Below, piece by piece: positions 1-6,530 of a DNA stretch of 7,534 nt. The notes under the pieces were generated by a model. The model searched no databases and was not told the origin of the DNA. It worked only from the letters and a program-made list of their open reading frames with translations. The stretch lies in the NCBI GenBank assembly GCA_022821935.1, contig JAJECR010000100.1, forward strand, positions 1-7,534. Reading direction: 5' to 3'. The stretch's first letter is position 1. The number at the start of each line of letters is the position of its first letter. The position numbers and the translations under genes were made by a program. This DNA is from Candidatus Latescibacterota bacterium. GTDB lineage: Bacteria; JAAXHH01.

Positions 1-45
1 GAGCCGGAAGAACAGGTCCCGCATGGTGGAATTCCCCGCCACGAC
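1..45. repeat. Exact 45-base direct repeat, copy 1 (window edge)
   Basis: Bases 1-45 are identical to bases 304-348. The offset of 303 bases is a multiple of three, so both copies encode the same 15 residues, starting VVAGNSTMRD, in the same frame. The identity ends at base 46. This copy replaces what should follow the VDVGTNTE motif in an ASKHA domain. Confidence 0.97.
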
Positions 46-1308
46 CACCTCGGTGTTGGTGCCCACGTCCACCAGCATGGATACGCCCGGCTGCGACGCC
101 AGGTCGACGGTGGCCAGGTCGGCCGCCACGTCACCGCCCACGTGGCTGGCGATGAGGGGCATACCGTAGACCCGGGCCTTCGGATTGGCGCGCAGACCGA
201 GGCGCCGGGTGCCGACGGTCAGCGCCGTGGTCTCCCGCTCGCCCGCGAGGTATTCGTTTTCGACGAGGGATTTGTAGGGCTTCTGGCCGATGCTCTGCAC
301 GTCGAGCCGGAAGAACAGGTCCCGCATGGTGGAATTCCCCGCCACGACGATCTCGTAGATCTCCTGCCGCGCGGTTCCCGTACGTTCGCACCAGTCCATG
401 ATCTCGTGGTTGACGGCGTTGATGATGGCGTTCCACAGTTCCCCCTCGTACGCGCCGTCGTAGGAAATCCGGTGCATCACGTCGCTGCCGCCGAATCGCT
501 GGGGGTTTTCAAAGGAACAGAGATGGACGCTTTCCCCGGTCTCCAGGTCCACGAAGTCCATGACTACCGTGGTCGTGCCGAGATCGATCGCGAGCCCGTA
601 GAGATGTCCCCGGTACCGGTCGATCTCCTCGCCATCATAGAACACGACGTCGCCCTGCCGGCTGACCATCGGATCCAGCGGCGTTTCTTTCTCTTCGGTA
701 ACGGTGAGGATCTTGGGCGTTCGCCGCAAAGGGGAGAAGGCGATATCCACGTCCGGGTCGACGACCCGGGCCTGGCAGGCGAGGCGGTAGTTTTCCCGCA
801 GGAAGGACTCCGCTTCCGTCCGCGGGACGAGTCCTTCCATGCCGTCCTGTACTTCAACGATGCACTCGTGGCAGATGCCGTTGCGGAAGCAGGAGGTGGG
901 CACCTGGACGGCGAGATCGTCGGCGTAGTCGAAGATGGTCCGGCCGGCGGTCAGGGGCCGGGTCGTGGTGCCGTCGGTTATCGAACCGTGGTGCGGCGCT
1001 GCAACATCTGTCCCTGGAGAATCCTGATCCGGCTTCGAACCGCGGTCCGGCCGTTCGCGGGGCGCCTCTTCCGTCTCCCACGCCATGCGGTAGTCGAGCT
1101 TGTCGTCCCCGCCGCACATGAGCAACCCGCCGGTTTCCCGCGGCTTGCGTTGATTGCGGCACCCGAACTGGGCGGTACATTCGTCGAATCGGTTCTTGTA
1201 GGGGCAGCGGTACTTAGCCTGTTCGGTCGCATGGACCATCATGTCCTTGAAGATGGCCGTGATTCGGTCCAGGCGCTCCTGGTACGCCGCCTTGTCGATT
1301 TTCTTCAT
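1..1308 (-). CDS. Corrinoid reductive activator (RACo-like, 2Fe-2S plus ASKHA domain), 3' end missing
   Basis: This protein probably reduces inactive cob(II)alamin on a corrinoid protein back to Co(I), using ATP. I translated 436 codons; the C-terminus lies beyond the window. Residues 1-76 hold four cysteines (C35, C44, C50, C65). Residues 77-116 look like a disordered acidic/proline linker. A plant-type 2Fe-2S ferredoxin domain spans about 117-196, with cysteines C140-x5-C146-x2-C149 and C178. The ASKHA part starts near 237 with a phosphate-1 motif (AIDLGTTT, D242) and includes VDVGTNTE near 413-420. The start is ATG 1308; no clear Shine-Dalgarno is seen, and the frame stays open upstream to an alternative GTG at 1374. 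It lies 72 bases downstream of the corrinoid protein gene, its likely client. Residues 422-436 repeat residues 321-335 exactly and do not fit the family, so this end is suspect. The family call is secure; the exact client is inferred. Confidence 0.9.
   Translation of the reverse strand, partial: MKKIDKAAYQERLDRITAIFKDMMVHATEQAKYRCPYKNRFDECTAQFGCRNQRKPRETGGLLMCGGDDKLDYRMAWETEEAPRERPDRGSKPDQDSPGTDVAAPHHGSITDGTTTRPLTAGRTIFDYADDLAVQVPTSCFRNGICHECIVEVQDGMEGLVPRTEAESFLRENYRLACQARVVDPDVDIAFSPLRRTPKILTVTEEKETPLDPMVSRQGDVVFYDGEEIDRYRGHLYGLAIDLGTTTVVMDFVDLETGESVHLCSFENPQRFGGSDVMHRISYDGAYEGELWNAIINAVNHEIMDWCERTGTARQEIYEIVVAGNSTMRDLFFRLDVQSIGQKPYKSLVENEYLAGERETTALTVGTRRLGLRANPKARVYGMPLIASHVGGDVAADLATVDLASQPGVSMLVDVGTNTEVVVAGNSTMRDLFFRL
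304..348. repeat. Exact 45-base direct repeat, copy 2 (native position)
   Basis: This is the internal copy of the 45-base repeat. It encodes residues 321-335 of the activator. Its flanks (a preceding IYEI and a following DVQSIGQKPYKSL) fit RACo-type proteins as I remember them, so I take this copy as the native one. Confidence 0.97.
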
Positions 1309-1380
1309 GGGAATCTGTCGGGAAGGCGTCCTGCATTGTCGTCGGTCCGCGCCGTCAGCCGCCTGCTCCAGCACGCGCCG

Positions 1381-2145
1381 TCAGTCGTCCTGCTCCTGCT
1401 TGAGTTCCACGAGGAGACGCTGGGCCAGTTCGACGCATCCCACCGCGTCCTCGGCGGTGCCGTCGGCGCCCATGTCGTCGGCGAACTCCTGGGTGACCGA
1501 CGCGCCGCCCACCATGATCTTGACGTCCTCCCGCATGTCGTTGTCGATGAAGGCGTCGATGGTCTTGCCCATGTTGGGCATGGTCGTGGTGAGCAGGGCC
1601 GACATGCCCAGAAGGGGCGCCTCGTGTTCCTCCACCGCATCCATGAACTCGTCCTCGGATGTATCTACGCCCAAGTCGTGGACCACGAATCCGGCGCCGC
1701 GCAGCATCATGATGCAGAGGTTCTTGCCGATGTCGTGGAGGTCGCCCTTGACCGTACCCATGATCACCGTGCCGACGGGTTCGATGCCGGAAGCGGAGAG
1801 GATGGGTTCGATATGGGCCATCCCGGCCTTCATGGCCCTTGCGCAGGCGAGGACCTCCGGGACGAAGATGAAGTTCTCCCGGAATTTGATGCCCACGACG
1901 CTCATGCCGGCAATCAGGCCGTCGTCCATCACTTCCAGCGCTTCGATGCCCTCGTCCAGCGCCTTGCGGGTCAGCGTATCGACCGTCCCGTTGTCCCCGT
2001 CGATGAGGGCCGCGGAGATGTCCTGCATGTCGGGTGTCGCCCGGGCGAAGGCATCAATGATCCGCGTCCGTTCGTTGGGACGCTCGATGAATTCCTCGAT
2101 TTCGTCTTTCAGGAAGTCGTTGGCTATATCGTTAAGTTCTGCCAT
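1381..2145 (-). CDS. Corrinoid (B12-binding) protein of a methyltransferase system
   Basis: This 254-residue protein is a methyl carrier of the MtaC/MtbC/MttC type. An N-terminal helical B12-cap region (about 25-120) is followed by a Rossmann-like cobalamin-binding domain (about 122-250). The base-off/His-on signature is clear: D135-L-H137-D-I-G140, where H137 is the expected lower axial cobalt ligand, then S182-A-L and G213-G214. There are about 25-40 more N-terminal residues than in typical short MtaC-like proteins. The ATG at 2145 is bounded by an in-frame TAA six bases upstream, which is the stop of the UroD-family gene, so no longer form is possible. Only a weak ribosome site is visible, suggesting translational coupling. 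Three bases separate it from the UroD-family gene, and the activator follows. Its methyl donor and acceptor are inferred only from the neighbours. Confidence 0.95.
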   Translation of the reverse strand: MAELNDIANDFLKDEIEEFIERPNERTRIIDAFARATPDMQDISAALIDGDNGTVDTLTRKALDEGIEALEVMDDGLIAGMSVVGIKFRENFIFVPEVLACARAMKAGMAHIEPILSASGIEPVGTVIMGTVKGDLHDIGKNLCIMMLRGAGFVVHDLGVDTSEDEFMDAVEEHEAPLLGMSALLTTTMPNMGKTIDAFIDNDMREDVKIMVGGASVTQEFADDMGADGTAEDAVGCVELAQRLLVELKQEQDD

Positions 2146-2148
2146 GCG

Positions 2149-3276
2149 TTACTGCCCGGTCTTCCCGCGATCCGCTTCCTTCGATTCGCCGTTCAAAGTC
2201 CCGCCATTCGCCGTTCCGCCGCACGCCGTCCCGCCGCACGCGTGGTTGCGGTGCCAGTCCTTCACCGCGTCGGGGATCGCCTTCAGGTTCTCGATGGAGG
2301 CCTGGAGGGGTACCGCGCATTCCGGTCCCACCATGTGAATGCCGTGATCCAGGTTCTGGCAGACTTCGTGGCCTACTTCGTCAGGGCCCCGCGCGAAAAG
2401 CGTCTCGGGATTGTTGATGTTGCCCACGAGGGAGATCTGGCCGTCCACGGCTTCCATGGATTCCATGGGCGTGTTTTTCGAATCGAAGTGAAAGGCGGCA
2501 AAACCGGTCTCGGCGATATAGCCCATGCGGTCCACAGTCCGCCCGCAGATATGCATGATCAGCGGGATGGGAATCCGTTCCACCATTTCGATGTGAAGGT
2601 CCCGCAGGAAACGCCGATAGTATTCGCCGCTCACCAGGTCGCCGGTGGCGTGGTCCGGCAGGGTCAGGGCGTCCGCCCCGGCCTCGATCTGCGCGCGGCC
2701 GAACTCCACCGTGATTTCCTTCATGCGGTCGAGGGCGAGGTGGGTCTTGCCCGGGTCGTCGAGGGACGTGAGCAGGAAGGGCTCCACGCCGAAGCAGTGG
2801 TAGCCCAGGGACCATGGACCCATGGTCTTCCCGATGATCGCGACCTCGTCGCCGTATTCCTTCTTGAGCCTGCTGATGGCGTCGAGGACGCACTTCGTGT
2901 CCCGGTGCGTCAGGAAATCCGACGGAACCTTGATGTCGTCCACGTCATTCCAGATGGGATTGTTCATCCTTACCGTGGGCCAGTTGTCCTTCTGCTCCCA
3001 CTGGATATCGCACCCCAGCGCGGAAGATTCCTGGATGATAGTGAAGACCGGCATGATGGTGTCGAATCCCAGTTCGGTGTAACTCGTGGCCGCGAGCCGG
3101 GCCATCAGTTCCGGGTCCCGGTTGGCGTCCGGAAAGGGGGCGTCGACGAGGTCCATCAGTTCCACCGTGGCGACGGAGGTCGGATTGCATACGGGCGTGC
3201 GGTCCACAGGTTCACCCTGCAGGGCGGCCAGCACCCTGTCCCGGCCCTTCATCTGTTTGATGACGTTCTCTTCCAT
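2149..3276 (-). CDS. UroD-fold cobamide methyltransferase (MtaA/MtbA-like)
   Basis: This 375-residue protein belongs to the uroporphyrinogen decarboxylase superfamily, in the branch that moves methyl groups to or from corrinoid proteins. The zinc-ligand pattern of MtaA/MtbA is present: H242-x-C244 (in MHICGRT) and C320 (in VGPECAVP), spaced H-x-C-x75-C. That pattern is absent from true haem-pathway HemE, and the adjacent corrinoid gene agrees. Other family-like stretches are GRDRVLAALQGEPVDRTP near 11-28 and LPDHATGDLVS near 206-216. The start is ATG 3276, with GGAGG five bases upstream. Residues after about 345 form an unusual tail with a near-perfect triple ACGGT repeat. In methanogens these enzymes methylate coenzyme M, but nothing here shows CoM use. 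The partner thiol could instead be homocysteine, or the enzyme could demethylate a substrate onto the corrinoid protein. Confidence 0.9.
   Translation of the reverse strand: MEENVIKQMKGRDRVLAALQGEPVDRTPVCNPTSVATVELMDLVDAPFPDANRDPELMARLAATSYTELGFDTIMPVFTIIQESSALGCDIQWEQKDNWPTVRMNNPIWNDVDDIKVPSDFLTHRDTKCVLDAISRLKKEYGDEVAIIGKTMGPWSLGYHCFGVEPFLLTSLDDPGKTHLALDRMKEITVEFGRAQIEAGADALTLPDHATGDLVSGEYYRRFLRDLHIEMVERIPIPLIMHICGRTVDRMGYIAETGFAAFHFDSKNTPMESMEAVDGQISLVGNINNPETLFARGPDEVGHEVCQNLDHGIHMVGPECAVPLQASIENLKAIPDAVKDWHRNHACGGTACGGTANGGTLNGESKEADRGKTGQ
2197..2241. repeat. Three 15-base units encoding an ACGGT-type tail
   Basis: Three adjacent 15-base units near the 3' end of the UroD-family gene encode ACGGT, ACGGT and ANGGT (residues 346-360), followed by LNGE. 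The two upstream units differ by a single base over most of their length. The repeat lies after the conserved fold, so it is a lineage-specific tail that probably grew by slippage. Confidence 0.8.
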
Positions 3277-3281
3277 GACTG

Positions 3282-3286
3282 CCTCC
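3282..3286 (-). promoter_or_regulatory. Shine-Dalgarno of the UroD-family gene
   Basis: A perfect GGAGG on the minus strand lies five bases before ATG 3276 and fixes that start. It is one of the two strongest ribosome-binding sites in the window. Confidence 0.85.
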
Positions 3287-3351
3287 GTTATGACGGCGCG
3301 TTCATTCTGATGACGCGCCCTATCACTGTTGACTCCTGCGCCTGGAATCTG

Positions 3352-3990
3352 TCATCGATCCTGCTGGCTTGGCGCGGCCAGGACACCCCGGCTTGCGGCC
3401 ATTTCCTGTTCGCGGAGCACCGCCCGGACGTTCGGCGCGCGGACCAGCAACAGGCCGATCAGCGCGTCGTGGGCATACCCGCAGGGGAAAACCACCCGGT
3501 CCAGCGTACCGTCGACCGCGTCGATCTCGGCCAGTTTCATCAGTCCGCCCGCGATGAAGGAGATACGCCGTTCAGGGTCCTTGCCCTCCCCGTGGGCCGT
3601 GACCCGGTAGACGCCGTCGCCCTCGCTCAGCACCTTGATCTGCAGGCCCGATTTCTTGTCGAGGATTTCCAGGGGACGAGGCTCGACCGGGTCGGAAGGA
3701 TCCAGCTTGCAAGCTTCGAGGAAAACGCGCTTTACCGCCAGGTTGTGGTCCCACCCGCAGGGGAACCGCAGTCGGCCATCGGGGTTCCGCTCCATCCCAC
3801 CCAGGACTTCCATCGCTTTCACCACGAAGTCGATCCGATCATCTGCGCCGTGGCGGCAGCTGTAAGTGTGAACCCGGTAGACAGGGCACCCGCCATCCTG
3901 CTGCCGGTACAGGCCGAGGGAGACGTCCCCGAAGTGGGGATCGAGCGGCACCAGTTCGATGCGCCTTCCTATGTCTGTCGTCTGACCCAT
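3352..3990 (-). CDS. Unrecognised 212-residue protein made of two copies of one module
   Basis: I do not recognise this family. It has no signal peptide or membrane segment, so it is probably cytoplasmic. The protein is an internal duplication. Residues about 15-95 and 106-186 align along their length: PLD/PLE, then VYRV at 37-40 and 127-130, then FPCGW at 76-80 and FPCGY at 168-172, then H82 and H174, then VFLEA/LLVRA. Each half therefore carries an FPC-G-[W/Y]-x-H motif, which could bind a metal, a thiol or a cofactor. The start ATG 3990 is directly preceded by an in-frame TAA and no other early Met exists, so the start is secure although the ribosome site is weak. It lies between the small 'virulence factor' gene (46 bases) and the UroD-family gene (75 bases), all on one strand. 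I infer that it serves the methyl-transfer system. Confidence 0.85.
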   Translation of the reverse strand: MGQTTDIGRRIELVPLDPHFGDVSLGLYRQQDGGCPVYRVHTYSCRHGADDRIDFVVKAMEVLGGMERNPDGRLRFPCGWDHNLAVKRVFLEACKLDPSDPVEPRPLEILDKKSGLQIKVLSEGDGVYRVTAHGEGKDPERRISFIAGGLMKLAEIDAVDGTLDRVVFPCGYAHDALIGLLLVRAPNVRAVLREQEMAASRGVLAAPSQQDR

Positions 3991-4036
3991 TTAGTTGAAC
4001 GATTCCTGTCGGTTGCGTTCCGTCCATCGCGTATCG

Positions 4037-4318
4037 TTACGGTTGGGGCTTCCCCTGTTTGTATTCGTCTTCGAGCTGATTCAGCAGCGCTTCCGCCACA
4101 TCCCCGGCTTCAGATTCCTCGCCGGCCCAGGCCCGCTTCTCGGACCATTGCCACTCGTCCAGATAGGCGTCGGTACCGGTCAGTCCGTCCCGCATGGCCA
4201 CACGGTCGATCTCCTGCTGAAACCAGTCGGGCATCTGGCGGGAAAGGGGGCGCCGGCCGCCGAAGACCCGCACCTGCGCGGGAATGTCACGCCAGTAGAG
4301 CACCTGGTACATCGTCAT
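4037..4318 (-). CDS. Small 'virulence factor' family protein (93 aa)
   Basis: This is a short cytoplasmic protein whose sequence (MTMYQVLYWRDIPAQV, then SRQMPDWFQQEIDRVAM near 26-42, TDAYLDEW near 49-56 and an acidic C-terminal helix) resembles proteins usually annotated just 'virulence factor'. From memory, these recur beside methylene-THF reductase, methyltransferase and corrinoid genes in alphaproteobacteria, which suggests a C1-metabolism role rather than virulence. No catalytic residues are obvious. The open frame extends upstream to 4414 inside the homocysteine methyltransferase gene, but those extra residues look like out-of-frame coding. I chose ATG 4318, where the recognised N-terminus begins; an AGGA lies about ten bases upstream. 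ATG 4312 is possible too. It starts 32 bases after the methyltransferase stop. The family call is moderately sure; function is unknown. Confidence 0.8.
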   Translation of the reverse strand: MTMYQVLYWRDIPAQVRVFGGRRPLSRQMPDWFQQEIDRVAMRDGLTGTDAYLDEWQWSEKRAWAGEESEAGDVAEALLNQLEDEYKQGKPQP

Positions 4319-4350
4319 TCCGGCCTGTCCTGTGCCTTTCGCACCCGACC

Positions 4351-5349
4351 TCACGCCGCGCTGTCCATCGCCTCGCGGAAGGCCCGGATGTGGGCGACGC
4401 CCATACCGCAGCATCCGCCGATGAAGTAGGCGCCGGCATCCAGGAGGTCCGGCACAAGGGCGGCCATCTCCTCCGGCGAGTTGGCATAGTAGGTCCGATG
4501 CTGCTCATCCAGGCGGGCCCTTCCCGCGTTCGGGTAGGCCATCATGCGCTTCGGCGGCTCCGCCCTGGATGCCATGGCGTGCTTCAACTGACCGATGCCG
4601 TGTATGGCGTAGAACATTCCCGTGTGCTCGTCCCGCCGGGATTCCGCCCCGCAATTCAGGCCGAGGATCTGCACGTGCCCGAGCAGGTCGCGTCCTTCGG
4701 ACAGCGCGCCGCTCGCCAGGATCTCCAGCAGGTCCACCACCGAATGACCCCAGTCCGTCTTGTAGATGACCTCGCCCGTGACGCGGTCCTTCGTGTACTT
4801 GTACGTCAGGTTCACCGCGATCGGCAGACCGAACTGCGCCAGTTCGTTCACGGCCAGCGCCGCCTCGTTGGCGGAGAACATGGTCTCGACGCAGAAGAAA
4901 TCCACGCCGGCTTCCGCCAGCGCCGTTCCCACGCGCGCGTGGGCGTCCCGGGCGATGCTGTTCGCGATGCCGAAATCCGTATCGCCGCTGTCGGCCTCGA
5001 TAGCCCCCGGCAGGGGACCGATGGAGCCGGCGAGGTACACGTCTCTGCCGCTGCGTTCGATGGCGGCCCGGGCGTGTTCCACGGACAGCTGGACAAGTCC
5101 ATCGGACTCGGAGGCGTCCTTCCCCGCCATCTCGAGATGGGGATACGACGCCACGAACGAGTTGGTGCCGATCGCCTCGGCGCCTGCTTCAATATAATCG
5201 AAATGGATATCCGTGACAACGCCGGGGTACAGTTCGTTGGCCAGGGCGCTGTTGGCCAGTTCGATGCCGCGGACGAAGAGTTCGGTGCCGAAACCGCCGT
5301 CGTAGAGGACCGGCCGGTCTTCGGCGATGCGTTCATGAAAGGGTTTCAT
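4351..5349 (-). CDS. Homocysteine S-methyltransferase family protein
   Basis: This 332-residue protein is a TIM-barrel zinc methyltransferase of the family that includes BHMT, MmuM and the N-terminal domain of MetH. It should transfer a methyl group to homocysteine, giving methionine. Visible hallmarks are DGGFGTEL at 17-24, the GTNSF strand at 61-65, VET with E155, C233 in GLNCG and C313-C314 in GGCCG. The three cysteines are the standard zinc ligands, so it should be active. The length is normal for a single-domain member. The start is ATG 5349, with GGAG eight bases upstream. The gene is 47 bases downstream of the ketopantoate reductase gene. Given the corrinoid protein and activator in the same cluster, the methyl source may be a methyl-corrinoid as in MetH. 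Betaine or S-methylmethionine are the alternatives, and sequence reading alone cannot separate them. Confidence 0.93.
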   Translation of the reverse strand: MKPFHERIAEDRPVLYDGGFGTELFVRGIELANSALANELYPGVVTDIHFDYIEAGAEAIGTNSFVASYPHLEMAGKDASESDGLVQLSVEHARAAIERSGRDVYLAGSIGPLPGAIEADSGDTDFGIANSIARDAHARVGTALAEAGVDFFCVETMFSANEAALAVNELAQFGLPIAVNLTYKYTKDRVTGEVIYKTDWGHSVVDLLEILASGALSEGRDLLGHVQILGLNCGAESRRDEHTGMFYAIHGIGQLKHAMASRAEPPKRMMAYPNAGRARLDEQHRTYYANSPEEMAALVPDLLDAGAYFIGGCCGMGVAHIRAFREAMDSAA

Positions 5350-5396
5350 GCAGGATACTCCGGCGCTGGCCTGCCGGTCCGGTCGTCTTCTGCATC

Positions 5397-6344
5397 TCAG
5401 GGCGCCTCGAAGGACACCTGCCCCCGGGTGCGAAGCTCCATCGGCCGCAGCGCGTGATAGATCAGTTTGTTGACCGGCGTGGGCACGCCCGCTTCCTCGC
5501 CCATGCGGACCAAAGCGCCTGTCTGGGCTTCGAGTTCGGAATACCGGCCTTCCATGACGTCCCGCTGCATGGAGGCGGTGCCGCCGTACTCGACGCTGTC
5601 CAGGATGGCGAGGGTCCGGGCTACGATATCATCCGGCAAATTCACGCCCTGGGCGGTGGCCACCTGGTGGATCTCCTCCATGGCCCCCTCGAGGAGGCCG
5701 CGCGTGCCGGGCTGGCTGCGGACCACGCCGATCGGCGCGCGGGTGACGGCGCCGACGCCGCTCCACGAGGCGATGAGTATATACTTGCGCCACATGGCGG
5801 CCTGGATGTCGGCCGGCGTATCGACGATGAGGCCCCTGGTACGTTCGAACGCCTGGCGCAACCGGTCTACCCGTTCGCTGGGACGGTTGTCCCATTCGCC
5901 GAAATTGACAAAAGGCTCGTAGGCAATGTGCCGGATGAGGCCGGGTTCGGCGATGAAGGAGACGATCCCGCACACGCCGCCAACCACGTGGCGCCAGCCG
6001 AACTCCTTCGCCAGCTGCTCCGGCGTCTCGACCCCGTTCTCCATGGGCAGCACGAAGGTATCCGGTCCGATGAGCTGCCGGACGCCTTCGACGGCGTCGG
6101 GCACCTGCCAGCACTTGACGCAGAGCATGACGACGTCCACGTCGCCGGCTTCCCCTGGGTCGCCCGTAACCTGGATCGAGGGCAGCGTGAAATCGCCTTT
6201 CGTGCTTTCCACCCGAAGCCCGCCTTCGCGCAACGCCTCGAGGTGCGGACCCCGCGCGATAAACACGACATCCGCTCCCGCTTCCGCGAGTCGTCCTCCG
6301 TAGTAGCCGCCCACACCGCCAGTCCCGAATACCGCTATGCGCAC
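5397..6344 (-). CDS. panE: Ketopantoate reductase family protein (PanE/ApbA)
   Basis: This protein of 315 residues is predicted to be an NADPH-dependent 2-dehydropantoate 2-reductase. The N-terminal Rossmann domain opens with GTGGVGG (7-13). Residues matching those of E. coli PanE by motif are K77 in CVKCWQ, N103 in ENG, catalytic K187 in WRK, and S258, D262 and E270 in the C-terminal helical domain. I chose the GTG at 6344 rather than the upstream ATG at 6380 because GGAGG sits five bases before it and the Rossmann strand then begins at once, as is normal. The 12 extra residues of the longer form lack family character. It leads the run of genes after the 329-base gap, so it may be the first gene of the operon. 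PanE-like paralogues often reduce other 2-oxo acids, so the substrate is not certain. Confidence 0.9.
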   Translation of the reverse strand: MRIAVFGTGGVGGYYGGRLAEAGADVVFIARGPHLEALREGGLRVESTKGDFTLPSIQVTGDPGEAGDVDVVMLCVKCWQVPDAVEGVRQLIGPDTFVLPMENGVETPEQLAKEFGWRHVVGGVCGIVSFIAEPGLIRHIAYEPFVNFGEWDNRPSERVDRLRQAFERTRGLIVDTPADIQAAMWRKYILIASWSGVGAVTRAPIGVVRSQPGTRGLLEGAMEEIHQVATAQGVNLPDDIVARTLAILDSVEYGGTASMQRDVMEGRYSELEAQTGALVRMGEEAGVPTPVNKLIYHALRPMELRTRGQVSFEAP

Positions 6345-6349
6345 ATGTT

Positions 6350-6354
6350 CCTCC
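6350..6354 (-). promoter_or_regulatory. Shine-Dalgarno deciding a GTG start for panE
   Basis: A perfect GGAGG lies five bases before GTG 6344. It supports GTG initiation and rules against the longer ATG 6380 form, in which this site would be inside the coding region. Confidence 0.85.
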
Positions 6355-6455
6355 GATGGTCCGGAATTCCCGTTAATCAAGCAAAGCCGTCACGACTGCG
6401 GGCCGAGATCCGGATCGGTTCGGACCCCGTCGCGCCGCCGTTTCGCAAGCAGGGC

Positions 6456-6485
6456 AATATAATGGGATGGCAATCAGAAGGGCAA
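6456..6485 (-). promoter_or_regulatory. Possible weak sigma70-type promoter for the panE-led cluster
   Basis: Read on the minus strand, TTGCCC (6480-6485) and TATATT (6456-6461) are separated by 18 bases, in one of the few AT-richer spots of the gap. Four of six and five of six bases match the consensus. It would leave an untranslated leader of about 100 bases before GTG 6344. The plus strand also shows TATAAT at 6458-6463, but no plus-strand gene follows it. Chance matches are easy, so this is only a candidate. Confidence 0.3.
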
Positions 6486-6530
6486 CAGCTTTTCGTGAAG
6501 CGCGACCGCGGGATTTCACGGCCAACATGG

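Noticed and set aside
2149..3276. Calling this gene hemE (uroporphyrinogen decarboxylase of haem synthesis).
   Set aside because: The H-x-C-x75-C zinc pattern and the adjacent corrinoid protein and activator genes identify the methyltransferase branch of the superfamily.
4319..4414. An N-terminal extension of the small 'virulence factor' protein to ATG 4414.
   Set aside because: The extension overlaps the end of the homocysteine methyltransferase in another frame and is a basic, low-information sequence. The family-like N-terminus begins at ATG 4318.
142..5457. A 1771-codon open frame on the plus strand, antisense to six genes.
   Set aside because: Its codons are in exact register with the minus-strand codons of five of those genes. 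A stop in it would need TTA, CTA or TCA in the real genes, which GC-rich genes avoid. The translation has no recognisable domain, whereas the opposite strand gives six clear or family-like proteins.
6345..6380. An upstream ATG at 6380 giving the ketopantoate reductase 12 more residues.
   Set aside because: A perfect GGAGG precedes GTG 6344 and the Rossmann strand starts immediately there. The extra residues carry no family character.
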